DNA of 64,000 bases from Streptomyces sp. ISL-96 (GCF_018614035.1 NZ_JAGGPA010000011.1:186001-250000), one strand, 5' to 3'; positions 34,301-43,359 are shown, numbered from the stretch's first letter. Notes: a model not told the origin generated them from the sequence alone. Numbers and translations: made by a program.

Positions 34301-35131
34301 ATGGCCGCAAAGGTCTCCTTCAGCATCGAGTCCCCCACGGGCAGCCACACGCTCTCCGTCGCGTACGAACGGGCGGGCGCCGGCGAGCCGCTGCTGCTCC
34401 TCCACGGCATAGGCCATCACTGGCAGGCGTGGCAGCCGGTGCTCTCCGCGCTGGCCGCCGAACGCGACGTGATCGCCGTCGACCTGCCCGGTTTCGGCGG
34501 ATCGACCGCGCTCCCCGACGGCCTGTCCTACGACCTGTCGACGGTCGTTCCCGTGCTCGGTTCGCTGTGCGAGGCGCTGGGCATAGAGCGCCCCCATGTG
34601 GCGGGAAACTCCCTCGGTGGCCTGCTCGCCCTGGAGTTGGGCCGCGAAAGGCTCGTGCGGTCGGTGACGGCGCTGTCCCCCGCCGGTTTCTGGACGGAGA
34701 GCGAGCGCCGCTACGCCTTCGGCACGCTGCGCGGGATGCGGTTCGGGGCTCAGAACCTCCCGCTGCCCGTCGTGGAGCGCATGGCGCGCACGGCCGTCGG
34801 CCGGGCCGCCCTCACCAGCACCATCTACGCGCGGCCCGGATGGCGTTCACCGGAGGCCGTCATCGCCGAGACCGTGGCGCTGCGCGACGCTTCCGGGTTC
34901 ACCGAGACGCTCTCGGCGGGCCGCCGCGTCCTGTTCACCGACGACGTTCGCGGCATACCCGTCACCGTGGCCTGGGGCAGCCGCGACCGGCTGCTACCAC
35001 GCCGCCAGGGCCTCAGGGCCAAGCACGCGATCCCCGGCGCCCGGCTTGTCAGGCTGCCCGGCTGCGGCCACGTTCCGATGAACGACGACCCCGCGCTGGT
35101 GGCCCGCGTCATCCTCGACACCAGCAGCTGA
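34301..35131 (+). CDS. Alpha/beta hydrolase
   Basis: The 276-residue hydrolase has the oxyanion motif LLLLHGIGHHWQAW, the nucleophile elbow GNSLGG (Ser near 107), the acid in AWGSRDRLLPRRQ and the histidine in LPGCGHVPMNDDP. The layout matches haloalkane dehalogenase/epoxide hydrolase/esterase-like enzymes without pointing to a substrate. GGGAG lies 7-8 nt before the ATG. It is divergent from the ECF41 gene; the 149-bp gap contains the near-palindrome GCTGACACGTTGTCTAGC (34257-34274). Confidence 0.87.
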   Translation: MAAKVSFSIESPTGSHTLSVAYERAGAGEPLLLLHGIGHHWQAWQPVLSALAAERDVIAVDLPGFGGSTALPDGLSYDLSTVVPVLGSLCEALGIERPHVAGNSLGGLLALELGRERLVRSVTALSPAGFWTESERRYAFGTLRGMRFGAQNLPLPVVERMARTAVGRAALTSTIYARPGWRSPEAVIAETVALRDASGFTETLSAGRRVLFTDDVRGIPVTVAWGSRDRLLPRRQGLRAKHAIPGARLVRLPGCGHVPMNDDPALVARVILDTSS

Positions 35132-35236
35132 CACGCCCTCGTCGCAGGACGGAAGCGTACGACTGGTGCTCGGGTACGGGTACGGCGCGGCTGTAGCGGG
35201 GCGTGTCGGACCGGTTCCCTGGAAGGGGGGCCAGTT

Positions 35237-35258
35237 GTTCACTTGTGGTTCGTGTGGC
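35237..35258 (+). promoter_or_regulatory. PHO-box-like direct repeat upstream of phoD
   Basis: GTTCACTTGTG and GTTCGTGTGGC follow each other at the 11-nt period of PhoP direct-repeat units (consensus GTTCACC plus 4 nt), 66 nt before the phoD start. PhoP control of secreted phosphatases under phosphate limitation is well known in Streptomyces. Confidence 0.65.
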
Positions 35259-35323
35259 TGCCGTGGCCGGGCACTAGGCATGGCGTCGCATGCCCGGACC
35301 GAACCGTCACTGGAGGCGCATCG

Positions 35324-36928
35324 ATGCCGTACCGCCGACCGCAGAGCCAGCCGCAGAGCCAGTCCCCCGACCGACGCACCGTCCTGCGCGGCTCGCTGGC
35401 CGCCTCGGCCGCGCTCGCCCTGCCCGCCGCCGCCGCGCCCGCCCAGGCCCTTTCCGGCCGTCCCCGCGCCGCGTGGGGCGTACAGACGGGCGATGTCACC
35501 TCCTCGTCGGGACTGGTGTGGGTACGGTCCGACCGCCCGGCCCGGATGGTCGTGGAGACATCCGCGACCGAGTCCTTCCGCCACTCCCGCAGATGGCACG
35601 GGCCGCTGCTCGGCCCCGGTACGGACTTCACCGGGACGACGTCGCTGCGCGGACTGCCGGCGGGCGAGCAGGTGCACTACCGGGTCACCCTCGCCGATCC
35701 CGACGATCCCCGGCGCACCGGGGAAGCGTTCCAGGGAACGTTTCGTACGGCGTCCGTCAAACGACGCGACGGTGTGCGCTTCCTGTGGTCGGGCGACATC
35801 GCGGGACAGGGGTGGGGCATCAACCCCGACATCGGCGGCTACCGCGTGTACGAGGAGATGCGCCGCCTCGATCCGGACTTCTTCCTGTGCAGCGGCGACA
35901 CGGTCTACGCGGACGGTGTCATCCATCCGAGCGTGACACTGCCGGACGGCCGGGTGTGGCGGAACATCACCACCCGGGAGAAGGCGAAGGTCGCCGAAAC
36001 GCTGGACGAGTTCCGCGGCAACTTCCGCTACAACCTGCTGGACGAGAACGTACGCCGTTTCAACGCGCAGGTGCCCTCCATCGTGCAGTGGGACGACCAC
36101 GAGGTACGCAACAACTGGTACCCCGGTCAGATCCTCGACGACGCCCGCTACACGGAGAAGAACGTCGACGTACTCGCGGCGCGGTCGATGCGCGCGTTCA
36201 GCGAGTGCTTCCCCCTTTCCACCCTCCCCCCGCGCGGGGAGGGTGGAAAGGGGACCGGCGGCCGCGTCTACCGGGTGGTCAGGCAGGGCCCCCTGCTCGA
36301 TGTCTTCGTGCTCGACATGCGGACGTACCGCAACGCCAACTCCCCCGGCCGGCAGCCCGACGACGCGACCGGAATCCTCGGCGCCGAGCAGCTCACCTGG
36401 CTGAAGCGGGAGTTGTCGCGCTCCCGCGCGGTGTGGAAGGTGATCGCCTCCGACATGCCGCTGGGGATCGTCGTCCCGGACGGGGCCGCCAACTTCGAGG
36501 CGGTCGCACAGGGCGATCCCGGTGCGCCGCTGGGCAGGGAGCTCCAGATCGCCGAACTCCTGCGCCACATCAAGCACGCCCGTATCACCGGGACCGTGTG
36601 GCTCACCGCCGATGTGCACTACACATCGGCTCAGCACTACGACCCGTCCCGCGCGGCCTTCAAAGACTTCGCGCCCTTCTGGGAGTTCGTGTCCGGGCCG
36701 CTGGCCGCGGGCGGCTTCCCCGCGACCCGGCTCGACGCCACCTTCGGCCCGGACCAGGTCTTCCTGAAGGCACCGACGCGCGCGAACGTCTCGCCCATGG
36801 AGTCCCCGCAGCATTTCGGCGAGGTCGAGATCGACGGCGGGAGTGGGGAGCTGACGGTGCGGCTGCGCGCCGAGGGAAACGTGGTGTTGTTCAGCAAGGT
36901 GCTTCAACCTGGCCGGGTCGGCCTCTGA
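35324..36928 (+). CDS. phoD: Tat-exported alkaline phosphatase/phosphodiesterase PhoD
   Basis: The 534-residue secreted metallophosphatase has a twin-arginine signal: DRRTVLRGSLAASAALALP, with Ala-rich cleavage near residue 43. PhoD blocks are FLWSGDIAGQGWGINPD, FLCSGDTVYADG, VQWDDHEVRNNWYPGQ, and the metal-ligand segment TADVHYTSAQHYDP. PhoD enzymes use Ca2+/Fe3+ to release phosphate from phosphomono- and diesters such as teichoic acids. The ATG at 35324 has TGGAGG 8-9 nt upstream. A perfect 18-bp palindromic repeat lies within the coding sequence (36212-36253), in a surface-loop region. A PHO-box-like repeat upstream suggests PhoP control. Confidence 0.93.
   Translation: MPYRRPQSQPQSQSPDRRTVLRGSLAASAALALPAAAAPAQALSGRPRAAWGVQTGDVTSSSGLVWVRSDRPARMVVETSATESFRHSRRWHGPLLGPGTDFTGTTSLRGLPAGEQVHYRVTLADPDDPRRTGEAFQGTFRTASVKRRDGVRFLWSGDIAGQGWGINPDIGGYRVYEEMRRLDPDFFLCSGDTVYADGVIHPSVTLPDGRVWRNITTREKAKVAETLDEFRGNFRYNLLDENVRRFNAQVPSIVQWDDHEVRNNWYPGQILDDARYTEKNVDVLAARSMRAFSECFPLSTLPPRGEGGKGTGGRVYRVVRQGPLLDVFVLDMRTYRNANSPGRQPDDATGILGAEQLTWLKRELSRSRAVWKVIASDMPLGIVVPDGAANFEAVAQGDPGAPLGRELQIAELLRHIKHARITGTVWLTADVHYTSAQHYDPSRAAFKDFAPFWEFVSGPLAAGGFPATRLDATFGPDQVFLKAPTRANVSPMESPQHFGEVEIDGGSGELTVRLRAEGNVVLFSKVLQPGRVGL
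36212..36253. repeat. Perfect palindromic repeat inside phoD
   Basis: CCCCTTTCCACCCTCCCC and GGGGAGGGTGGAAAGGGG are 18-bp perfect arms around CCGCGC. The stretch encodes about 14 residues (PLSTLPPRGEGGKGT) in a loop where PhoD proteins vary. It looks like a mobile palindrome (REP-like) that has landed in frame. Confidence 0.75.
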
Positions 36929-37026
36929 TTTGATTGAAAACGGTCACTAACTGCCCAGAAGCACACTTAACCCGCCAGTCACAAAGCGTTCGTGATCACG
37001 CAACACCGCTCGGTCACAGTGGTGCC

Positions 37027-38427
37027 ATGACGAACATGACCGAAGTGACCAAGAGGGCCCGCCGCACGCACCACTGGCGGCGGGATCTCGTCGAGCTGGC
37101 TGCCCTGTTCACGGCGGTGGCCGTCGCCGATGCCGTCGCGAACACGATCGTGCACGGACCGGACGGGCCGTACCTCCTGGTGATCTCGGCCGTGGTGCTG
37201 ACCGCCACGGCCGGGTTCCACACCTGGTGGGCACGACGGCACAGCCATGCTCCGCCGCCGGCCGGTGCTGGTACGAGCGCCGCGGGTACGAGCATCACCA
37301 CCGGCACCCCCGACACCGCAGCCCCCGCCCCCGAAACCGCCCTGTGGCGGATGCGTACCACCGTCAGGGACGAGCCCGGCAGCCTCGCGCTGCTGTGCAC
37401 CGCCCTGGCCCGGCACCGGGTGGACATCCTCACCCTCCAGACGCACCCGCTCGCCGAAGGCACGGTCGACGAACTGCTGCTGCGCGCCCCCGCGACCCTC
37501 CAGGCCAACCAGCTCACCCGTGAGATCGCGGCTGCCGGCGGCACCGACACCTGGCTGGAACGCGCCGACGCCCACGACCTGGTCGACGCCCCCACCCGGG
37601 TGCTCGGCCTCGCCACCCGCACCGCGCTCGATGCCGCGGAACTGCCGCTGGCCCTGCGTCAGTTGCTCGGCCGCTGCACCATCCATTCGCTGCCCGCGAC
37701 CACCCTCACCGGCCGCCCCACCGGCGAGACGGCACCGGTCGAAGGTGTACTCGACGGTACGGTGATGAAACTGCGCGACCCGTCCGGTGGGGCCATCACC
37801 ATCGAGCGCCACTACCTGCCCTTCACCCCGACCGAGTTCGCCCGCGCCCGCGCCCTCGTCGAGCTCGACGCCCGCCTCGGCCCGCGCATCCCCCGCAGCG
37901 AGGACGTCCTGACCCTCCCCGAAGGCAACGAGATCACCGTACGCAGGGCCGGACTCGACGACCTCGCAGCCGCCCGCGCCATGCACGACCGCTGCGGCGA
38001 CCGCACCCTGAGCCTGCGCTACCACGGCCCGGTGGGCGACGCCGACCGCTACCTCGGCCACCTCCTCAGCCCCCGCTTCGGCCGCACCCTCGCCGTCCAG
38101 ACCGCGTCCGGCCGTCTCGTCGCCCTCGGCCACCTGCTGTGGGACGGGGACGAGACCGAGGTGGCGCTGCTCGTCGAGGACGCGTGGCAGCGCCGCGGCA
38201 TCGGCTCCGAGCTGCTGCGACGCCTGGTGGCGCTCGCCGTCGAGGCGGGCTGCGAGAGCGTGTACGCCGTCACCCAGTCGTCCAACACCGGCATGGTCGC
38301 GGCCATGCGCGGCCTCGGCCTGCCCCTCGACTACCAGATCGAGGAGGGCACGCTGGTGGTCACCGCGCGGCTGGCCGCGTCGTCGACGACGACGACCGTA
38401 CGACCGCGTACCGCCCAGCAGCGCTGA
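37027..38427 (+). CDS. Membrane-anchored ACT-GNAT protein
   Basis: The 466-residue protein has two N-terminal hydrophobic segments (LVELAALFTAVAVADAVANT and LLVISAVVLTATAGFHTWW) and a Thr/Pro-rich linker. An ACT-like domain (MRTTVRDEPGSLALLCTALA, ILTLQTHPLAEGTVDELLLR) comes next, a middle region follows, and the C-terminus is a GNAT acetyltransferase (ITVRRAGLDDLAAARAMHDR, the CoA loop QRRGIGSELLRRLVALAVEAG, NTGMVAAMRGLGL). ACT domains bind amino acids, so the acetyltransferase is probably controlled by one. In actinobacteria such fusions acetylate proteins, for example acyl-CoA synthetases, under amino-acid control. The ATG at 37027 has no clear ribosome site, and 37036 is an alternative. 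Confidence 0.82.
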   Translation: MTNMTEVTKRARRTHHWRRDLVELAALFTAVAVADAVANTIVHGPDGPYLLVISAVVLTATAGFHTWWARRHSHAPPPAGAGTSAAGTSITTGTPDTAAPAPETALWRMRTTVRDEPGSLALLCTALARHRVDILTLQTHPLAEGTVDELLLRAPATLQANQLTREIAAAGGTDTWLERADAHDLVDAPTRVLGLATRTALDAAELPLALRQLLGRCTIHSLPATTLTGRPTGETAPVEGVLDGTVMKLRDPSGGAITIERHYLPFTPTEFARARALVELDARLGPRIPRSEDVLTLPEGNEITVRRAGLDDLAAARAMHDRCGDRTLSLRYHGPVGDADRYLGHLLSPRFGRTLAVQTASGRLVALGHLLWDGDETEVALLVEDAWQRRGIGSELLRRLVALAVEAGCESVYAVTQSSNTGMVAAMRGLGLPLDYQIEEGTLVVTARLAASSTTTTVRPRTAQQR

Positions 38428-38760
38428 GCGCCTCGCACAGCTCCCGCCACAGATCCTCAACGTCCTGCGGCCGGCCGCCGTGCCAGTTCGGCCGCCGTCG
38501 CCGGTGCCGCCCACGCGCCTGCGCCGCTCAGGGATGATTCTCGGCCATCCACTGCGCCTCGCCCCCGCCAAGCTCGGCCGCGGCCTCGGAGCCCTGCTGC
38601 TGGTTCAGGTGCACCCGCACCGGCGCGAGCTCAGGACTGCGGACCGCTGCTGCCACCGGCTGCGGGGGCGACGGGGTGGCCGGAACCAAGGCGCCGATGT
38701 CAGGCCATTGACCCTGGAACGGTAGTGACGCGGAGGCCTCGCCCGTACGAGGATGTCGGC
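38428..38760. other. Intergenic region without a confident gene
   Basis: About 330 bp. On the minus strand a frame with plausible codons (PNWHGGRPQDVEDLWRELCE) runs from about 38520 into the end of the acetyltransferase gene and could be a remnant, but no start or family could be fixed. A promoter for the DUF885 gene must lie at the right end. Confidence 0.35.
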
Positions 38761-40452
38761 ATGTCAGTCACTTCGAGCAGCCCGCTCGCCCTCCCCCGTC
38801 AGGTCGCCGACGCCTACGTCGACGCACTCATCGCCCTCGACCCGATCACCGGCACGTACCTGGGAGTGAAGGAGAGCTCCCGCAGCCTGCCGGACTTCTC
38901 ACCACAGGGGCAGAAGGCACTCGCCGAGCTGGCCCGCACCACTCTGGCCGAGCTGGACAAGGCACAGGACCTGCCGGGCGCGGACAGTGACGTCGAGCGG
39001 CGCTGCGGCCGGCTGCTGCGCGAGCGGCTGACCGCCGAACTCGCCGTACACGAGGCCGACGAGAGCCTGCGGGCCGTCAGCAACATCCACTCCCCCGCGC
39101 ACAGCATCCGCGGTGTCTTCACCGTGACGCCGACCGAGACCGACGAGGACTGGGCGGCCGTCGCCGAGCGGCTGCGCGCGGTGCCGGACGCCCTTGAGGG
39201 CTACCGGGCATCGCTCGCGCTCGGTCTGGAGCGGGGGCTGCTGGGCGGTCCGCGCGCCACGGAGACGTTTACCGGCCAGCTGACCGAGTGGGCGGGAGAC
39301 GGGCGCGGCTGGTTCGAGGAGTTCGCGGCGGCGGGACCCGATTCGCTGCGCGCCGAGCTGAACGGGGCCGCCCGCGGCGCCACCGGGGCGGTCGCCGCGC
39401 TGCGCGACTGGATGCGCGATGTATACGGTCCGGCCGTGAAGGGCGCGCCCGACACCGTGGGCCGCGAGCGGTACGCCCGCTGGTCGCGCTACTTCAACGG
39501 CACCGACCTCGATCTGGACGAGGCGTACGCGTACGGCTGGTCCGAATACCACCGCCTGCTCGGCGAGATGAAGACCGAGGCGGAGAAGATCCTGCCGGGC
39601 GCGGCCACGCCGTGGGAGGCTCTGGCCTGGCTCGACGAGCACGGTACGCACATCGAAGGCGTCGAGGAGACGCGGGTCTGGCTGCAGGGCCTGATGGACG
39701 AGGCGATCGAAGCGCTCGACGGTACGCACTTCGAACTGGCCGAGCGGGTACGGAAGGTGGAGTCCCGCATCGCGCCCCCCGGCAGCGCGGCCGCGCCGTA
39801 CTACACCACCCCTTCCGAGGACTTCTCGCGTCCGGGCATCACCTGGCTGCCGACGATGGGCGAGACCAGCTTCCCGGTGTACGACCTGACGTCGACCTGG
39901 TACCACGAGGGCGTTCCGGGGCACCACTTGCAGCTCGCGCAGTGGGTTCACGTCGCGGACCGGCTGTCCCGCTACCAGGCGTCGGTCGGCATGGTCAGCG
40001 CCAACGCCGAGGGCTGGGCGCTCTACGCGGAGCGGCTGATGGACGAGCTGGGCTTCCTCGGTGACGCGGAGCGCAGGATCGGCTACCTGGACGCGCAGAT
40101 GATGCGCTCGACGCGGATCATCGTGGACATCGGCATGCACCTGGAGCTGGAGATTCCGGCGGATTCCCCCTTCCACCCGGGCGAGCGCTGGACCCCGGAG
40201 CTCGCGCACGAGTTCTTCGGGATGCACAGCGGACGTCCCGCCGACTTCGTGGAGAGCGAGCTGACCCGCTATCTGTCCATGCCCGGCCAGGCGATCGGCT
40301 ACAAGCTGGGCGAACGGGCGTGGCTGCTGGGCCGTGAGAACGCCCGCAAGGCGCACGGCGACGCCTTCGACGCGAAGTCGTGGCACATGGCGGCGCTGTC
40401 GCAGGGCTCTCTGGGCCTCGACGACCTGGTGGAAGAGCTGTCGAAGCTCTGA
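38761..40452 (+). CDS. DUF885-family metallopeptidase-like protein
   Basis: The 563-residue soluble protein of the DUF885 family is considered an M3/M32-like zinc carboxypeptidase-type fold. The zinc motif is the HExxxHH-like WYHEGVPGHHLQLAQ near residue 385, followed by EGWALYAERLMDELGF, which supplies the third ligand. It ends LGLDDLVEELSKL. Length is normal. The ATG at 38761 was chosen because homology begins right after it; an upstream ATG would add 12 Arg/Pro-rich residues. No signal peptide is visible, so it is cytoplasmic. Substrate unknown. Confidence 0.88.
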   Translation: MSVTSSSPLALPRQVADAYVDALIALDPITGTYLGVKESSRSLPDFSPQGQKALAELARTTLAELDKAQDLPGADSDVERRCGRLLRERLTAELAVHEADESLRAVSNIHSPAHSIRGVFTVTPTETDEDWAAVAERLRAVPDALEGYRASLALGLERGLLGGPRATETFTGQLTEWAGDGRGWFEEFAAAGPDSLRAELNGAARGATGAVAALRDWMRDVYGPAVKGAPDTVGRERYARWSRYFNGTDLDLDEAYAYGWSEYHRLLGEMKTEAEKILPGAATPWEALAWLDEHGTHIEGVEETRVWLQGLMDEAIEALDGTHFELAERVRKVESRIAPPGSAAAPYYTTPSEDFSRPGITWLPTMGETSFPVYDLTSTWYHEGVPGHHLQLAQWVHVADRLSRYQASVGMVSANAEGWALYAERLMDELGFLGDAERRIGYLDAQMMRSTRIIVDIGMHLELEIPADSPFHPGERWTPELAHEFFGMHSGRPADFVESELTRYLSMPGQAIGYKLGERAWLLGRENARKAHGDAFDAKSWHMAALSQGSLGLDDLVEELSKL

Positions 40453-40474
40453 CGGCCCGCCTGCGCGGATACGG

Positions 40475-40505
40475 CGGCCGGGGTCGGTTTTCATGAGCCC
40501 GGCCG
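40475..40505. terminator. Hairpin between convergent DUF885 and SDR genes
   Basis: CGGCCGGG (40475-40482) and CCCGGCCG (40498-40505) form an 8-bp stem with a loop containing TTTT, between two converging stops. Confidence 0.5.
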
Positions 40506-40543
40506 TCCCCGCCGTGCAGGCCCGTACGCGCTCTACGACGCCC

Positions 40544-41398
40544 TCACCCGCGCCGGAAGCCACCCTCGGAATCAATGACCTGACCCGTCACCCACTCCGC
40601 CTCGTCCGTAGCCAGCCAAGCGATGAGCCGGGCCGGGTCGTCCGGCATGCCCCACCTCCCGGCGGGGAACATCGCGGCGATCGTGTCGTAGTCGTCGCCG
40701 GTCAGGTAGTCCGTGTCAACGGGCCCGGGATTGATGGTGTTGACAGTCACTCTCAGATCCGCGAGTGCCGTGGCGAGGGTACGAGTGGCGGAGGCGAGGG
40801 CGCCCTTGGCGAGGCCGTACGCGATCTCTTCGGGCATGCCGCCGCCGATGTCCTGGCCGGAGGTCATCATCATGATCCGCCCGCCTGGTGAGCGCGGCGG
40901 CAGTGTCGCGCGGAGTCGTGCGTACGCCTGGGCCAGCAGGATCACGGAGCGCGTGTCCACAGCCCAGTGCGCGTCGAGCATGGCCGCGTCGACGGTGTCC
41001 AGCGTGCCGTCGGAGCCGCTGAGAGCGTGGTTCGCGACGAGGATGTCGATACGTCCGCCGAGCGCCTCGGCGGCGGTGGCGATCAGCTGGGCGGGCGTCT
41101 CGGGATCCGCCAGGTCACCGGGCCCGTGCGCGACGGTGGCACTGGGGTCGGCGAGCGCTTCGCGTACCCCCGCCACGACGGCTTCCACGCCTTCGGGTTC
41201 CGCTCCCCAGGGCTGCGCCGCGTCGTGCGGTACGTGGTGGTGGAGGTAGACGCCCGCGCCGTAGGCGGCGAGCCGCCGGGCCACCGCATAGCCGATGCCA
41301 CCGCGCCGGCTCGCGCCCGTGACGAGGGCGGTGCGGCCGCGCAGGGGCAGTGGGTCGCGGCGGAGTTCGGCCGGGGAAGGGCCTGGAATCTTGGGCAT
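40544..41398 (-). CDS. Classical short-chain dehydrogenase/reductase
   Basis: The 284-residue SDR has the cofactor motif TALVTGASRRGGIGYAVARR (TGxxxGxG), the IDILVANHAL strand (NAG-like, here NHA), and the catalytic YGLAKGAL (YxxxK) after MMMTSGQDIGGG. The C-terminal INPGPVDTDYL and DSEGGFRRG are typical. The basic residue in ASRR suggests NADP(H). It is similar to 3-oxoacyl-ACP-reductase-like SDRs with an N-terminal extension of about 20 residues. It is divergent from the ATP-grasp gene by 100 bp. The substrate cannot be inferred. Confidence 0.85.
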   Translation of the reverse strand: MPKIPGPSPAELRRDPLPLRGRTALVTGASRRGGIGYAVARRLAAYGAGVYLHHHVPHDAAQPWGAEPEGVEAVVAGVREALADPSATVAHGPGDLADPETPAQLIATAAEALGGRIDILVANHALSGSDGTLDTVDAAMLDAHWAVDTRSVILLAQAYARLRATLPPRSPGGRIMMMTSGQDIGGGMPEEIAYGLAKGALASATRTLATALADLRVTVNTINPGPVDTDYLTGDDYDTIAAMFPAGRWGMPDDPARLIAWLATDEAEWVTGQVIDSEGGFRRG

Positions 41399-41498
41399 GG
41401 CCCACCATCCTGGTGGTTTCGGGGTACTGCTGTCACCCGGTTTCCGGGGGTGCGAAAACCGCTACCACCATGTCCACCGGATGCGGGAGCCTCACCCC

Positions 41499-42296
41499 AT
41501 GCCCACTCCCCTACGCACCCTCGCCCTGTCCCCGCGCGTCACCGCGACCGGTAACGCGCTCGCGGCCGCCGGCCGCCGGCGCGGTCTGGGGTGCGAGACG
41601 CTGCGCGAGTGGCGCGCACCGGACCGGCCGCACGGCATCACCTCGCTGTACGCCGGGCCACTCTTCGCCGACGCCGTCTCCGGCGGTCTCGGGCTCGGTC
41701 TGCTGGAGCCGCCGGTGGACTGGCTCGCGAAGCTGCCGTACGAACTCACCCATCGGCAGATCGAGTTCACCACGGTCGCCAGGGCCCGCTCACTACGCCG
41801 CCCCGCCTTCGTCAAGCCACCGAACGACAAGAGCTTCCCCGCTCGCGTCTACCCGGACGGCAGCGGGCTGCCGGGCCCCGACGCGGTGGACGACGACACT
41901 CCGGTGCTGGTCAGCGACATCGTCGCGTTCAGCGCCGAGTACCGGCTGTTCGTACTGGACGGCGAGGTCGTGACCGGCAGCCGCTACGCGGTGCGGGGCG
42001 GCCTCGACGTCGTACCGCTGGAGGAGGACGCGCTCCACGCGCAGGTGCTGGACTTCGCGTCGCTGCTCCGCGCGCCCGGCGTTCCGCCGCTGCCGAGTGC
42101 GGTCGTCGTGGACGTCGGTACGGTCGACGGGCGGTGGGCCGTGGTGGAGGCCAACGCGGCCTGGGCGAGCGGGCATTACGCGTGCGACAGCGACGCCGCG
42201 CTGGATGTGGTGCTGCGGGCGGCGCGTCCGGTGGTCGAGGTCGGGCGGCAAGACGTGCGGTCCCTGCGGCCGCCTGTACACCGAGTCGTACGGTGA
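41499..42296 (+). CDS. ATP-grasp domain protein
   Basis: The 265-residue protein has ATP-grasp features: RPAFVKPPNDKSFPARVYPD in the region of the ATP-binding lysine, VLVSDIVAFSAEYRLFVLDG, and the Mg-binding end WAVVEANAAWASGHYACD (E..N). Proteins of this type in Streptomyces are annotated only by domain; they may ligate a carboxylate to an amine. The N-terminal half (TLALSPRVTATGNALAAAGR) is the pre-grasp region. The ATG at 41499 has GGGAG about 9 nt upstream; an ATG at 41481 is possible. It is convergent with the rhodanese gene, 12 nt apart. Confidence 0.78.
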   Translation: MPTPLRTLALSPRVTATGNALAAAGRRRGLGCETLREWRAPDRPHGITSLYAGPLFADAVSGGLGLGLLEPPVDWLAKLPYELTHRQIEFTTVARARSLRRPAFVKPPNDKSFPARVYPDGSGLPGPDAVDDDTPVLVSDIVAFSAEYRLFVLDGEVVTGSRYAVRGGLDVVPLEEDALHAQVLDFASLLRAPGVPPLPSAVVVDVGTVDGRWAVVEANAAWASGHYACDSDAALDVVLRAARPVVEVGRQDVRSLRPPVHRVVR

Positions 42297-42308
42297 ACCG
42301 GCCGGCCG

Positions 42309-42818
42309 TCAGCAGCCGCAGTTGTCCGAGTCGACGGGCGCGGTGAGCGGGTCGGCGTCGCGCCGCTCGCGGCCCTCCCAGGTCTCGACCTCGAAGCCCT
42401 CGCGGATCCAGTACTCGATGCCGCCGAGCATCTCCTTGACCTGGTAGCCGAGTTCGGCCAGGGCGAGGGCGGCGCGGGTGCCGCCGTTGCAACCGGGTCC
42501 CCAGCAGTACGTGACGACCGGCACGGACTTGTCCAGCAGCTTCTCCGCCTGCGTCGGGATCATCGCCGTGGGGAGGTGCAGGGCGCCGGGAATGTGGCCC
42601 TGGTCCCAGGACTCCGCGGAGCGCGAGTCGATCACGAGGAAGCCGGGGTCTTCGCCCGACGCGAGGACCGAGGCGACGTCGGACACGTCGGCGTGGAAGG
42701 CGAGGCTGGCAGCGAAGTACGCGGCGGCCGCGGCGGGGGCGGCCGGCGGGACGCGCAGAACGGCGTTGGCAGCGGGGGCCTGGGCCGCGGCGGGGGCGGC
42801 GGTCTGTGTCGTCGTCAT
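42309..42818 (-). CDS. Rhodanese-like sulfurtransferase
   Basis: The 169-residue single-domain rhodanese has an Ala/Pro-rich N-terminal extension of about 45 residues, then FLVIDSRSAESWDQGHIPGA, the active-site loop TYCWGPGCNGGTRAA with Cys near 117, and LGYQVKEMLGGIEYWIREGF. The very end is Cys-rich (SDNCGC), which is unusual and could bind metal or carry sulfur. It is divergent from an Lrp/AsnC regulator across 94 bp, so it is probably that regulator's target. Confidence 0.88.
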   Translation of the reverse strand: MTTTQTAAPAAAQAPAANAVLRVPPAAPAAAAAYFAASLAFHADVSDVASVLASGEDPGFLVIDSRSAESWDQGHIPGALHLPTAMIPTQAEKLLDKSVPVVTYCWGPGCNGGTRAALALAELGYQVKEMLGGIEYWIREGFEVETWEGRERRDADPLTAPVDSDNCGC

Positions 42819-42912
42819 GGCTAAAAATCTACGACGAGTGATCATCGAGCTGAAGTGAGATCCCCCGGCTCTTCTCTTGATCTGCCGGTGGATTCCCTGT
42901 TGTCTCGGGGAC

Positions 42913-43359
42913 ATGACCGGATATTCACCGGACGCCACCGACTGGCGCATCCTGGAAGCCCTGCAACGCGAAGGCCGGGCGACGTTCGCCGAGCTGGCGC
43001 GCACCGTGTCCATGTCACCGAGCGCCGTGACGGAGCGCGTGCGGCGGCTCGAAGAGGCAGGGGTGATCTCGGGCTATACGGCCGTCGTTGAGCAGGAGCA
43101 GCTGGGGATGCCCATTCTGGCGTTCGTACGGCTGCGCTATCCGCACGGCAACTACAAGCCGTTCCACGACCTGCTGGAAGTGACGACCGAGGTGCTCGAA
43201 GCCCATCACGTCACGGGCGACGACTGCTTCGTCATGAAGGTCGCCGCCCGTTCGATGAAGCACCTGGAGGAGGTCTCGGGCCGGTTCGGCACGCTCGGCT
43301 CGGTCACCACCAGCGTCGTCTACTCCTCGCCGCTGCCACGGCGCGCGCTCAGCCGCTGA
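42913..43359 (+). CDS. Lrp/AsnC-family transcriptional regulator
   Basis: The 148-residue regulator has an N-terminal HTH (TDWRILEALQREGRATFAEL, MSPSAVTERVRRLEEAGVIS) and a C-terminal RAM (ACT-like) domain (MPILAFVRLRYPHGNY, HHVTGDDCFVMKVAARSMKH). It is divergent from the rhodanese gene, so it likely controls sulfur or cysteine-related expression there. GGGGA precedes the ATG closely. The 3' end overlaps the 3' end of the convergent sbcC by 40 nt. Symmetry around TGATCA at 42838-42843 is a candidate site. Confidence 0.9.
   Translation: MTGYSPDATDWRILEALQREGRATFAELARTVSMSPSAVTERVRRLEEAGVISGYTAVVEQEQLGMPILAFVRLRYPHGNYKPFHDLLEVTTEVLEAHHVTGDDCFVMKVAARSMKHLEEVSGRFGTLGSVTTSVVYSSPLPRRALSR

Noticed and set aside
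38428..38560. Minus-strand barstar-like fragment (NWHGGRPQDVEDLWREL)
   Set aside because: Similarity is too short and no start or complete domain could be found.
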